DNA of 64,000 bases. It comes from JACOND01 sp965202795. Lineage in GTDB: Bacteria > Bdellovibrionota > Bdellovibrionia > Bdellovibrionales > UBA1609. Location of the stretch: assembly GCA_965202795.1 (NCBI GenBank), contig OZ241848.1:2425762-2489761 (forward strand), written 5' to 3'. The notes beneath the pieces were generated by a model that saw only the letters and a list, made by a program, of their open reading frames with translations, searched no databases and was not told the DNA's origin. Made by a program: the position numbers and the translations under genes. Positions 16,732 to 25,189 of the stretch are shown in pieces (position 1 is the first letter of the stretch; each line of letters begins with the position of its first letter).

Positions 16732-17946
16732 TCATTGGCTGGATTTGCCAGACTCAATTTGCCGGATGAGGCGCAGATCAAACTCGCCCTTCAGCCGGGG
16801 GATTTTTTTTGGCGGCGCGGAGAGCGCGCCGAGCCAGTTTTCCGGAGTCTCCATGCAGAGGAAAAGATTGCCCTCATCATGGCCCCGGCGCTTAAACTCC
16901 CGGATCAGAAACTGAAACATGTCCCGGCGGAGCTGGCTGTCATAGCGGAGCTTGCCGTCCCGTCCGCGGAAAAACTCCCCCCGGCAGACAAGGCTCTCCA
17001 TGCCAAACCGCTTTCTCATCAAGGCCCTCTGCTCCGGCTGAAACCGCAGGGCGCCCAGAGACAGGCGAAAAATCTCCCCCGGCGCAAACATCCCGGCAAT
17101 TTGCCTGACAAGGCCGCTGCAGCTCTCCCTCCAGCCCTGATGAAAAATCAGCGGATCAATATGAAACGACACTTTAAAGCCTTTGTCCCGCGCGCGGCGG
17201 GCCGCGGCGAGGCGCTGCTTTAAAGAGCTTGTCCCATGCTCCTCTTTTTGAATCACAAACTCCGGGTTAAGCGACCAGCTGACAATCACATTGCCCGCAT
17301 GGCTTTCATTCTCAAAATTCTGAATGTTGTGGGACTTTGTCTTAAACTCCAGAAGCCAGCTGGGGCAGCTCTTAAAGAATCTGACAAGCCGGCGGGAGTG
17401 CAGGCTGAGGCTGTCAAGGCTCAGGCTGTCCGCCTGCTCCCCTGTCCCCACGCGGATGGGCCGGCGGCCATGCGCCCGCCGCAGCGCCTCCAGCTCGCTG
17501 AGGGCCTTCTCAATATTGGTGTAAACCACAACAGCGGGAAAGTTGATGAAAGACTGAAGGTAGCAGTAGGAGCAGTCCATTTCGCAGTTTTGCCCCAAGT
17601 TCAAAACATAATAATTGCAGCACATCAGCTTGGGCGAGGCGCCGGGGCATCTTTTAAAAAAAGCCCCCTTGAATTCTTTAAGAAGAAGCGTTTTTTTGGC
17701 GGCGGAAACAGCCTCCGCGGAAAGCCTTCCCGGCCTGAAAGGCCCGCCTCCAAGAGGCCCATCCCTGGAAGGCCCATCCCCTGAAATCCGGGAAAGCTGC
17801 GGCATTTTGGGAAACCCGCCCTCCCGGACAAATTGAATCCTCTGCTGGGGAAAAATCTCCAGCGCCCTTTGAGCGGCGAGGCTGCCCCGCGCGGGCTCCT
17901 CAATAAAAACCCTCTCAAACAGCTTTTCCATTGGCAGACTCATCAT
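16732..17946 (-). CDS. SPL-family radical SAM protein (spore photoproduct lyase-like)
   Basis: A 404-residue radical SAM enzyme. The cluster motif is CEMDCSYC (Cx3Cx2C), the spacing of spore photoproduct lyase, followed by YLQSFINFP. GTGEQADSLSLD and SFHIDPLIFH are further family segments. True SPL repairs a thymine dimer of spores. In non-sporulating bacteria the role of this family is uncertain, perhaps repair of DNA photoproducts. Residues about 50-75 are a Gly/Pro/Arg-rich insertion (GDGPSRDGPLGGGPFRPGRL). It follows the FGE-like lipoprotein gene on the same strand with a 127-bp gap. Confidence 0.85.
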   Translation of the reverse strand: MMSLPMEKLFERVFIEEPARGSLAAQRALEIFPQQRIQFVREGGFPKMPQLSRISGDGPSRDGPLGGGPFRPGRLSAEAVSAAKKTLLLKEFKGAFFKRCPGASPKLMCCNYYVLNLGQNCEMDCSYCYLQSFINFPAVVVYTNIEKALSELEALRRAHGRRPIRVGTGEQADSLSLDSLSLHSRRLVRFFKSCPSWLLEFKTKSHNIQNFENESHAGNVIVSWSLNPEFVIQKEEHGTSSLKQRLAAARRARDKGFKVSFHIDPLIFHQGWRESCSGLVRQIAGMFAPGEIFRLSLGALRFQPEQRALMRKRFGMESLVCRGEFFRGRDGKLRYDSQLRRDMFQFLIREFKRRGHDEGNLFLCMETPENWLGALSAPPKKIPRLKGEFDLRLIRQIESGKSSQ

Positions 17947-18073
17947 TCCCCGCTCCTGAAAGCGGGCAAGCTCTAAAAGCGCCGCTGTTTTAAAAACCAG
18001 CTTGTCCCGTTTTTAAGACAATTTCAAGCAGCCCCTTCATCTGGCGCCGCGCGGGTTTTGAGGGCGGCAAAAG

Positions 18074-19360
18074 TCAGGGGTTGAACACGCAGCGGAAGCC
18101 GATGCTGCCGGCGGCGGACACGCGGCCGCTCTGCTTTTTTGTCAGATCAGCAGAAAATATCCCCATATAGCGGCGGTTAACCTGGCCGCCGCGAATGATC
18201 ATGTCTCCGCTGCCTCTTGTTTTGGCATAGCCCATGCCCCAGTGGGAGTGTCTTCTTGAAGACCGGCTGCCCTGCAAAATATTGTATTTCTTTTTGGGGC
18301 CAAATAATTTTTTCAGATCGCCTGTCATAAGATAAACCGCGCCGTCAAAGTTAAACCGGCGCGTGTTTTTGTCTTTCATGATTTCCGCCGCGTTGCCGCA
18401 CATGTCCCATATTCTGTGGCCTTTTTCCAGATAATGGGTTCTGCGGTTAAAATGCCAGCCGGAGCCGCACCGCGCCCCCGCGCAGTCATTGTCATCATTG
18501 GAGGAGGCCTCTTTCAGCCCCGAAGTGACTCCGCAATTCAGCATATTGCCCTCCATGGCCCGCGCCCTTCCCAGGGACCAGTTTTCGTCAATATCCTCAA
18601 TGGCCCGCGCGATGTTCTGCCACTGCGCGTTGGTTATCAAATCATAGCGGCTGCCGCTGTTTTGGCACAGGCGGACAGCTTCGGCATGCGAAACCCTTGT
18701 GATGGGGCGGCCCTCCGGCTGGGAAACAGCTTTGGAATTGGCGCCGGCCTTTTCCAGCCTGGCCTCGTATTTCATCACATAAAAGCTGGTCTCAAAGCTG
18801 TCAGCGCGGGAGGAGATCGGAACATAGTTTTTAGGCCCGGTGAAAGCCACCCGCGCATCCCGGCAGATCGCGCTCCCGGCGTGGCTGATGCGAAAAGACA
18901 CTGTGTCCCCTTCATCCGCAATAGGCGTCAGGTCCAGAAAAACCTCCCAGCGCTTTCTGTGGCAGTAGGGGTTATCGTTGATGGGATAGCCATTGACCTC
19001 AATGGAGACAATCCGGTCAATATCCCTGCAGCGGCCCCTCAGCCGGTATTCCCCCACATTGGAGGAATCCACATACTCGAATTCGCGGACACTGAGATCA
19101 TCGTCATCGCCGTAAGAGCTGCAGGAGGCGCTGCCGCCGCGCCCATCCCCTTCTGACCGGCCGCTCTCCCCTTCGCCGCCATCGCCTTTTTGCGCCCTCT
19201 CCCTTAAAATTTTCTTTATGTCGCGCTTCCCCCCTCTGCCGCCCGCTGCAAGATCCCCGTCTTTTGGAGGGCAGGAGACAAGAATGGCCAGCGCCGGCAG
19301 CAAAAGCAGGCGCCAGATGCGGGAGCTGAGGGGCTGAACAGGATTTGGCAAAAGCGGCAT
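18074..19360 (-). CDS. Lipoprotein with formylglycine-generating-enzyme (SUMF1) domain
   Basis: A 428-residue exported protein with lipobox LAILVSC near residue 29. A Gly/Lys/Asp-rich linker and a Cys-containing beta domain (about 80-175) precede the FGE-sulfatase fold: SFYVMKYEARL, GRPITRVSHAEAVRLCQNSG, YDLITNAQWQNIARAI, WDMCGNAAEIM and the terminal AAGSIGFRCVFNP. The cysteines of true FGE (a Cys pair in the last third) are not obvious, so an oxidase role is unlikely. Many members of this fold act as binding modules in lipoproteins. It probably faces the periplasm or the outside; its partner is unknown. Confidence 0.8.
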   Translation of the reverse strand: MPLLPNPVQPLSSRIWRLLLLPALAILVSCPPKDGDLAAGGRGGKRDIKKILRERAQKGDGGEGESGRSEGDGRGGSASCSSYGDDDDLSVREFEYVDSSNVGEYRLRGRCRDIDRIVSIEVNGYPINDNPYCHRKRWEVFLDLTPIADEGDTVSFRISHAGSAICRDARVAFTGPKNYVPISSRADSFETSFYVMKYEARLEKAGANSKAVSQPEGRPITRVSHAEAVRLCQNSGSRYDLITNAQWQNIARAIEDIDENWSLGRARAMEGNMLNCGVTSGLKEASSNDDNDCAGARCGSGWHFNRRTHYLEKGHRIWDMCGNAAEIMKDKNTRRFNFDGAVYLMTGDLKKLFGPKKKYNILQGSRSSRRHSHWGMGYAKTRGSGDMIIRGGQVNRRYMGIFSADLTKKQSGRVSAAGSIGFRCVFNP

Positions 19361-19530
19361 AAACTCTCCTTTGGCTGGGCAGGCGCTTTTGCGCCCTGCC
19401 CCTCCCCTGAGATTAAGCCTTTAACAGGGGGATTTTCAATAAAAAGCCGCAGCAGCGGCGAAAAGAGGGGCGCTTGCAGGGCTTTTGGCCTGTTTTTTTT
19501 TCTTGCCGGGGGCTGATTTTTTGTTTAGAT

Positions 19531-19920
19531 ATGAAGGCTATGGTTTATTTGATCTCTTTAGTCCATGCCCTGACCTGCATTTTTATTGTGATTTTTATCC
19601 TGCTTCAAGATCCAAAAGGCGGGGTTTTAGGCTCTCTTGGCGGGGGGGCGGCCAGCCGGTCTCTTTTTGGAGGGGGGGGGGCCTCTGATTTTTTGGTCAA
19701 GGGGACAAAATGGCTGGCCATTATTTTTGCCTGCACATCTTTTTATCTGACTTTTATGAGTGTTCAGAAGGACAGCCGGCTGATGGCTGAGCCAGCTGCT
19801 GAGACAGGCGCCGGCTCAGCGGCGGACGAGGCCGCCGCCCCATCTTCAGCAAAAGCGGAGCCTTCCGCTGACCCTCCCGCCGCTGAAACGCCCCCTGCAG
19901 AAAGCTCTAAAGCCGAATAA
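19531..19920 (+). CDS. secG: Preprotein translocase subunit SecG
   Basis: Part of the SecYEG channel in the inner membrane. Two membrane helices: VYLISLVHALTCIFIVIFILL and WLAIIFACTSFYLTFMSV, with the loop QDPKGGVLGSLGGGAASRSLFGG typical of the family. The C-terminal Ala/Pro/Glu tail (about 50 residues) is longer than in E. coli. The start could be ATG 19531 or ATG 19540; neither has a well placed ribosome binding site. An unknown gene begins 7 bp after the stop, so the two are probably co-transcribed. Confidence 0.93.
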   Translation: MKAMVYLISLVHALTCIFIVIFILLQDPKGGVLGSLGGGAASRSLFGGGGASDFLVKGTKWLAIIFACTSFYLTFMSVQKDSRLMAEPAAETGAGSAADEAAAPSSAKAEPSADPPAAETPPAESSKAE

Positions 19921-19926
19921 AGCCTG

Positions 19927-20499
19927 ATGGATTTGCGGGAGATTTTGAGCCGCTTCCCTGATTTTAAGGCTTGGGCGGAGGCCCGGCGCCTCAGCTCAGG
20001 GGAGCTGGACATACTGACAGAGTTTCCGCCGGAAAGCTTTTCCCGGCAGCCGGCGCCGGCAAAAAAACAGGAGGGGCCGGCGGATGTTTTGGGCTGGATT
20101 GCCCGACGGCAGCCAAGCCATTCCCATGGCGCGGGGATTTTAGATCTGGCCTGCGAGCTGCTGTTAATGGGGCGGCCTGTCAGGCCGCTGCTTCAAAAGG
20201 AGAATTCTCCCAAAGCTCTTTTGGCCGGCCTTCGCGCCCTCAGGCAGCCGGAGGCCTCGCTTAGGGAGAGGCAAAAAGAGGAGAGCTTAAAAAAGCTGCC
20301 CTGGCCGCGGGGGATGAGCGGCCGTCTCATCCGCGCGGGCGATCAATGCGGCTTGGAGATCCGCTTCCAAAGCTTCTCTTTAAAAGGCTTTCGGCAAAAA
20401 ATCAAAAGCCTTGATTCTATTGGCCGGCTGATGGCGGAGGGCGGCTTATGGGAGGAGGCCGGCTCAGGGGATGAAGACTCTCAAGCTGGCCGGCCCTGA
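19927..20499 (+). CDS. Hypothetical protein downstream of secG
   Basis: A 190-residue soluble protein with no signal peptide and no recognised domain. The middle (GILDLACELLLMGRPVRPLLQKENSPKALLAGL) is helical; the end is acidic. It starts 7 bp after secG and keeps the same base composition, which supports it as a real gene of the same transcript. No function is suggested. Confidence 0.65.
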   Translation: MDLREILSRFPDFKAWAEARRLSSGELDILTEFPPESFSRQPAPAKKQEGPADVLGWIARRQPSHSHGAGILDLACELLLMGRPVRPLLQKENSPKALLAGLRALRQPEASLRERQKEESLKKLPWPRGMSGRLIRAGDQCGLEIRFQSFSLKGFRQKIKSLDSIGRLMAEGGLWEEAGSGDEDSQAGRP

Positions 20500-20567
20500 C
20501 AGGATTTTGGCCTGCTGCGGCGGGCCTTGAGCCTCCCGGCGCCATTGAGCCGCCCCAGGCTTCTGCC

Positions 20568-21923
20568 TTATCTCAAATGCTCGGCGATGCGGATCAGCAG
20601 AGGGAGCAGAGTCTTTCCCCCCGCCCTAAGCCTTTTGCCGTTTACATAAATAAAAGGAGTGCCCTCAACCCCCGCGTCAGCTCCCGCTTTGGCTGAGCGC
20701 CTGAGCTTTTCAGCCGCAGCCGGAGAGCGCATGCAAAGCGAAAACTTGTCCCTGTCCAAAGAGGCGTCTTTGGCAAGCTCCTCCAGAAGCTCTGAGGTTT
20801 TTTCCCTGTCGGCGTAATGAGTCCCAAAGCCGGCCTGCCTTTCAAAAATCAGATCATGAACCCGGGCGCCCCGGCCCTGCTCGGCCCCGCAGATAAGCGC
20901 CAGGGCTATGGAGCAGGAGGCTCCCGATCCAAAATGCTCAGCGCTGGGGCTGCAGGTTTTATCAAGAGGGAAAATATAAAAATGAAGCGCGGCGGCTTTC
21001 CTCGCCTGAAGAAATTTTTTTAAGGCGGGCTGAATATCTTTGCACTTGGGGCAGAGGAAATCAGCAAACTCCGCGATCAGGATTTTGGGCTTTTTTTTTG
21101 AAGAGGCCCCCATAATCAGCAGCGCCGGCTCTGAAAACTCAATCGCCTCCCCGCCCCGCCAGTCGGAAAAAGCCGCGCTGACTGATTCAGAGAGGCTTTG
21201 GATGCCAAAAGCGTTGACAAAAGCCATGTGCAAAAAAAGGGAGCCGGCCATAATGCCGCCAAGCATAAAAAGTCCAGACTTGTCTCTGGGCGCCGGGGCC
21301 GCTTTGCCATGCTCCGCCTCTCCGCCCTGGGGGCCGCGGACGGCTTTGGCCTGTTTTGATCTGCCGGGGCCGGGAGTTTCAAGCCCCTGGCATGGGATTC
21401 CCAGAAACAGCCATTTGGCAAAAGCCAGAGGCGAAAAAGAAAAAACATCCCCGGCAAGGGCGGGCCAAAGCGCCGCCGGGGGAATAAAAGACAAAAGGTA
21501 AAGCGCCATGCAGACCGGGCAGCGCAAGTCCATGGCGAGCGAAACAATTAGCATAATGATTGAGGCGGCCGCTGCCGCAAAGGAGAGGTAAAAACCCGCG
21601 GCCTTCCAGAAAAGGCTTTCGCCGGGGCGGGGCGCTTTGATCAAAAACAGAAGCAAAATCAGGCAAAGCGCGAGGTTAAGGCCCGCGCCAAAGCTGGAAA
21701 CCGAAATGCCTAAAAATTTTCCGTAAGGAGAGAGCAGGGCCTGGTCGCAGTTCAGGCTTTCGCTGATCTGGCAAATGGCGCTTTCCTGAAGCTCCCCCGC
21801 CGCCAGCCGGTAATGCCTTTGGGCAAGGTAAATGTGGGCAATAACGGAAAGCAAAACAGGCAAAAAAGCCAGCAGCAGCCATTTCTTCATCTTTTTAAGA
21901 TTTCGCCCCCTGCCGGCGCGCAT
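20568..21923 (-). CDS. VKOR-DsbA fusion: disulphide bond formation
   Basis: A 451-residue fusion. The N-terminal half is a vitamin K epoxide reductase-type membrane domain with five helices; the loop cysteine is in SLNCDQALLSPYG and the active pair in RCPVC. The C-terminal half is a thioredoxin-fold DsbA-like domain with LCPKC and the cis-Pro segment VEGTPFIYVNG. Together they would oxidise periplasmic thiols and pass electrons to quinones, replacing DsbA plus DsbB. The neighbouring Cys-rich pilins and lipoproteins would be natural substrates. The start may be the ATG at 21890 (MKKWLLLAF), giving 440 residues. The gene is divergent from argS. Confidence 0.9.
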   Translation of the reverse strand: MRAGRGRNLKKMKKWLLLAFLPVLLSVIAHIYLAQRHYRLAAGELQESAICQISESLNCDQALLSPYGKFLGISVSSFGAGLNLALCLILLLFLIKAPRPGESLFWKAAGFYLSFAAAAASIIMLIVSLAMDLRCPVCMALYLLSFIPPAALWPALAGDVFSFSPLAFAKWLFLGIPCQGLETPGPGRSKQAKAVRGPQGGEAEHGKAAPAPRDKSGLFMLGGIMAGSLFLHMAFVNAFGIQSLSESVSAAFSDWRGGEAIEFSEPALLIMGASSKKKPKILIAEFADFLCPKCKDIQPALKKFLQARKAAALHFYIFPLDKTCSPSAEHFGSGASCSIALALICGAEQGRGARVHDLIFERQAGFGTHYADREKTSELLEELAKDASLDRDKFSLCMRSPAAAEKLRRSAKAGADAGVEGTPFIYVNGKRLRAGGKTLLPLLIRIAEHLR

Positions 21924-22005
21924 GTCAAGCTTTTTATGCCCGCTGGCGCCGCTTTGGCCTTTCTGGAAGCTGCTGTTTTGAAGGCCGCCGGCGGACGGGC
22001 GGAAA

Positions 22006-22033
22006 TTGCCAAAAGCAAAAAAAGCTGTATAAT
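22006..22033 (+). promoter_or_regulatory. Strong sigma70-like promoter of argS
   Basis: TTGCCA (22006-22011), 16 bp, then a perfect TATAAT (22028-22033). Because the -10 box covers the in-frame ATG at 22032, translation of argS must start downstream. Confidence 0.7.
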
Positions 22034-22154
22034 GTCGGGGGAGGAATCAAGGCCGGCATGGCATCTGCCCTGGCATCTGCCGCGCCTGGAGCCGAACGGC
22101 CGCCAGGCCGGCCAGACAAAGCCGGCCCTTATTAAACAACCCGAATTCCCGCTT

Positions 22155-24050
22155 ATGCCGCCCGCAGAAAATAAAGACTCAAAACGCGCCGCCCAAAAGC
22201 CTGAAGCCCAAGGGGCGGAAGAGCAGGGCTCTCTGGCGGAGATCAAGGCCCATCTGGCGGATTTTTTGAAAGATCATTTGTATTCAGGCGCTGAAAAAAA
22301 AAACGCCCCCTCAGACAAAGCCCAAAGCCCTCTGCCGCCTTCAAACGGCATCCCGCTGAAAAGCCTGCTGGAGCAGCCCCGCGCCGGGGCCTTTGGCCAC
22401 CTGGCCCTGCCGGTTTTCCGCCTTCCCCGGCCGCCGGGAGAGTCCCCTCAGTCTCTGGCAAAAGCCTTTGAGAAAAAAATCACATCATCATCCGGGCTGC
22501 CGCATTTTTTAAAAAGCGCCCGGGCGGAGGGGGGCTTTGTCAATTTCATTTTCACAGAAAATTTTCTCAGCTCCCGGCTTGCGCGGCTGCTCTCCAAAAA
22601 AAAGCTGGGCTGTTTTGAGGGCGCCCGCCCGGCGAAACATTATGTGATGGATTTCGCCTCGCCCAATGTGGCCAAGCGCATCAATGCCGGGCATTTGCGG
22701 GCGGCGGCGCAGGGGCAGGCTTTGGTCAATCTGGCGCGGCGCTTTGGCTGCCATGTGACGGCTCTCAACCACTTGGGCGACTGGGGGAGCCAGGTTGGCA
22801 AGCTGCTCTGGGCCTGGAAAGCCTGGGGCCATGAGTATGATTTTGAAAAAGAGCCTTTTGAATCTCTGGCCAGCCTGTATACCCGCTTTTACAGGGAGGC
22901 GGAATCCAACCCCGAAAAGCTTAAACAGGCGGTCAGCCTGTTTCAAAAGCTGGAGGCCGGCGACCCGGATCTGAAAAAAATCTGGCGGCGCTTTGCGGAT
23001 CTTTCCCTTGAGGACTATGGCCGCTATTGGAAAATCCTCAACATCAGGCATGACAAAGTCATTGGCGAGTCTTTTTACACGGATTTTTTAAGCGGCTTAA
23101 AATCCCGCCTGAGGGCAAAGGGCCTGCTGAAAAAAAGCGATGGCGCGGAGGTTGTTTTTCTGAAAAGCGGCCCCCCCTGCCTTGTGACCAAAAGCGATGG
23201 CGCCTCAACTTACGGCGCGAGGGATCTCTGCAGCGCCATTTACCGCTTTGAAAAACTGGGCGCGGATCAGCTGATTTACATTGCCGGCTCAGATCAAAAG
23301 CTTCATTTTCGGCAAATTTTTGAAGTGCTGGAAAAGCTTTCGCCCGCCTGGAGGGGCCGGTCTCTGCACCTGAGTTTTGGAATGTACCGCTTTAAGGGCC
23401 TGGGCAAAATGTCCTCCCGGCGCGGGCAGGCTGTTTATTTAAAGGATCTTTTAAGCCAGGCTGCGGAGAGGGTGGAAAAAATCATCTCCGCCCGCCCGGC
23501 AGAGGGCCGGGCGGATCAGGCAAAAAATCAAGCGGATCAAAAAACAGAGGGGCCAGGCAAGAGGCAAATCGCGGAGCAGGTGGGAATTGGCGCGCTGATC
23601 TTTAATGATTTGATGAATGACCGGATAAAAGATGTGGATTTTGACTGGGACAGGGTTTTGGATTTTGAGGGGCGCTCGGGGCCTTTTGTCCAATACAGCC
23701 ATGTCCGCTGCCTAAGCCTTTTAAGAAAGTCCGGCAGGGCCCCTGAATGGCTGAAGCAAAGACTCATGTCAGGGGGGTTTTCCTGTTTGCGGGAGGGGGA
23801 TGAGCTGGATCTGGCCTGGAGGCTGCTCTGCTTTGAAGACGCGCTTTCCCATTCCTTTAAGGCGCTGAAGCCTCATATTCTGGCCCGGTATTTGCTGGAC
23901 CTGGCGGCCTCCTTTAACAGGTTTTACGGCGCGGGCAAAATTCTTGGAACAGAAAGGGAGGGGGAGCTTTTGCTTCTTGTGGACGGAGTCCGCCGCGCGC
24001 TTGATGAGGGGCTTCAGATATTAAATATTCCCCGCCCGCGGGCCATGTGA
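22155..24050 (+). CDS. argS: Arginyl-tRNA synthetase
   Basis: Class I synthetase for tRNA-Arg, about 631 residues from ATG 22155. This start is the first ATG after the promoter but has no clear ribosome binding site, so the true N terminus is uncertain; the first 40 residues are disordered and not part of the family. Add1 domain (VFRLPRP, VNFIFTENFLSS), HIGH-type motif as INAGH in DFASPNVAKRINAGHLRA, KMSK-type motif KMSSRRG, and the all-helical anticodon-binding domain at the end (DLAASFNRFYG) are all present. The 5' leader contains one of the dispersed GC-rich repeats (about 22080-22125). Confidence 0.92.
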   Translation: MPPAENKDSKRAAQKPEAQGAEEQGSLAEIKAHLADFLKDHLYSGAEKKNAPSDKAQSPLPPSNGIPLKSLLEQPRAGAFGHLALPVFRLPRPPGESPQSLAKAFEKKITSSSGLPHFLKSARAEGGFVNFIFTENFLSSRLARLLSKKKLGCFEGARPAKHYVMDFASPNVAKRINAGHLRAAAQGQALVNLARRFGCHVTALNHLGDWGSQVGKLLWAWKAWGHEYDFEKEPFESLASLYTRFYREAESNPEKLKQAVSLFQKLEAGDPDLKKIWRRFADLSLEDYGRYWKILNIRHDKVIGESFYTDFLSGLKSRLRAKGLLKKSDGAEVVFLKSGPPCLVTKSDGASTYGARDLCSAIYRFEKLGADQLIYIAGSDQKLHFRQIFEVLEKLSPAWRGRSLHLSFGMYRFKGLGKMSSRRGQAVYLKDLLSQAAERVEKIISARPAEGRADQAKNQADQKTEGPGKRQIAEQVGIGALIFNDLMNDRIKDVDFDWDRVLDFEGRSGPFVQYSHVRCLSLLRKSGRAPEWLKQRLMSGGFSCLREGDELDLAWRLLCFEDALSHSFKALKPHILARYLLDLAASFNRFYGAGKILGTEREGELLLLVDGVRRALDEGLQILNIPRPRAM

Positions 24051-24051
24051 G

Positions 24052-24441
24052 TTATTTGAATTTATGGCCATGAAAGTCACGAAAAGCGCTTTTGTCAGCC
24101 TTGAAGGCGCGCGTCTTGGCCTTTTGGTCCTCAGCCTTGTTTTTAAAATGTTCTGAGTATTTTGAGTAAGAGGCCGCGCCTTTTTTGTAAAAGTCTGTTT
24201 TTATTGTTTTCCAGCGGCTGGCAGCCCTTGCAGCTCTTGAAAAGTCCCCCGCCATGGCCTTAAAAAGCTGAGAGATGTAATCATACCTTGAAGACAGGAG
24301 ATCAGCCTCCTCAATTTGAAGCGACAGCTCCATCATCCGCTCCTCATACTGCTGCTTTGTGATTTCGCCCGCGCTGCCAGTCCTGGCCCGCGCCCCGGCG
24401 CAAAACAGGGCAAATGCCAGAACAATGAAAAAAGCCTTCAT
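24052..24441 (-). CDS. Small exported protein, helical
   Basis: About 129 residues. The start at 24441 is chosen for the GAGAGGA just upstream and the signal peptide MKAFFIVLAFALFCAGARA. The mature part is basic and helical (EERMMELSLQIEEADLLSSRYD, then WKTIKTDFYKKGAASYSKYSEHFK). It resembles in size and pattern the product of the gene just upstream (24464-24847), so the two are likely paralogues in one operon. Periplasmic; no function recognised. Its 3' end is one base from the argS stop. Confidence 0.65.
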   Translation of the reverse strand: MKAFFIVLAFALFCAGARARTGSAGEITKQQYEERMMELSLQIEEADLLSSRYDYISQLFKAMAGDFSRAARAASRWKTIKTDFYKKGAASYSKYSEHFKNKAEDQKAKTRAFKADKSAFRDFHGHKFK

Positions 24442-24463
24442 GATTTCCTCTCCCCGGCCCGGG

Positions 24464-24847
24464 TTACGGGCTGTAATCACACCTGAGGGAGCTGCAGTGT
24501 TTCAGCGCCTCCCTGGCCTGAGCGGCCTGCCTTTTATGAAGGGCCGGCTTGGCCTCCCATTTTTTGGCTGTTTGGCGCCACTTTTTCGCATGATTGCTAT
24601 AAACTGTTTTAAAATGCTGGGAGGAGGCCGCTTTAACAGCCAGCTTTTTGTATTCCGACTCTATGCCTCTGACTGCGCTGAGAACCACATCCCACCTTCT
24701 GGCAAGGGATTCATGGAGGGTTATTTCCATTTCCAGCCACTCCCGCTTTTCTTGAAACTCCTGCGTCGGCCGGCCATAGCTGCCGTCTGCGAAAAACAAA
24801 AGCGCGGCGCCGGCCGCAGCCGCAGCAAAAACTTTAACAGGCTTCAC
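24464..24847 (-). CDS. Small exported protein, helical (paralogue)
   Basis: 127 residues with GTG start at 24847 preceded by GAGGGGGTGA. Signal peptide MKPVKVFAAAAAGAALLFFADGS. The mature part (EITLHESLARRWDVVLSAVRG, then HFKTVYSNHAKKWRQTAKKWE) shares the pattern of charged helix, Trp-Lys and Tyr/His-Lys-rich helix with the next gene. Two cysteines lie near the end (CSSLRC). Probably periplasmic; function unknown. It forms a two-gene unit with 24052-24441. Confidence 0.62.
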   Translation of the reverse strand: MKPVKVFAAAAAGAALLFFADGSYGRPTQEFQEKREWLEMEITLHESLARRWDVVLSAVRGIESEYKKLAVKAASSQHFKTVYSNHAKKWRQTAKKWEAKPALHKRQAAQAREALKHCSSLRCDYSP

Positions 24848-25189
24848 AGCTCACCCCCTCTGATTCATTTCCTTGTATGCAAAGGCCAGCCGCGGCCGCG
24901 GGGCCGGCAGTGAAAACAAACAATATTTGTTTCATGCCCCCGCCCTCTCTTTGATTTCAGCGGCTTATGCCCCCGCTTTTTTTATGTTAGACAAAAATAA
25001 CCCCGCATGCAAGCAAATTATTGCCAAAAATCAAAACAGCGGCAGCAAAAGCCCTCAAATCAAGACCTTGGCCCCAAAAAAACGCGGTTTTCCGGCCGGA
25101 GCTTTCCGCAAATCCCTCAGGTTTTGACGGCCCTGTCCATAAACATACAATCTGCGGGCTGGCAGTCAACAAATCCCTGAAAAAAAGAG
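24848..25189. other. Intergenic stretch, no gene seen
   Basis: About 340 bp between the small exported protein genes and the Rpn element. It has a short AT-rich section around 24980-25030 but no convincing gene or RNA. Open frames here have no family resemblance. Confidence 0.5.

Noticed and set aside
22032..22155. ATG at 22032 as argS start
   Set aside because: It lies inside a perfect TATAAT -10 box, and the residues that would be added come from a dispersed repeat.
20568..24050. Long frames opposite argS, thrS and the VKOR gene
   Set aside because: High-GC codon use leaves antisense frames open; these have no signals or family motifs.
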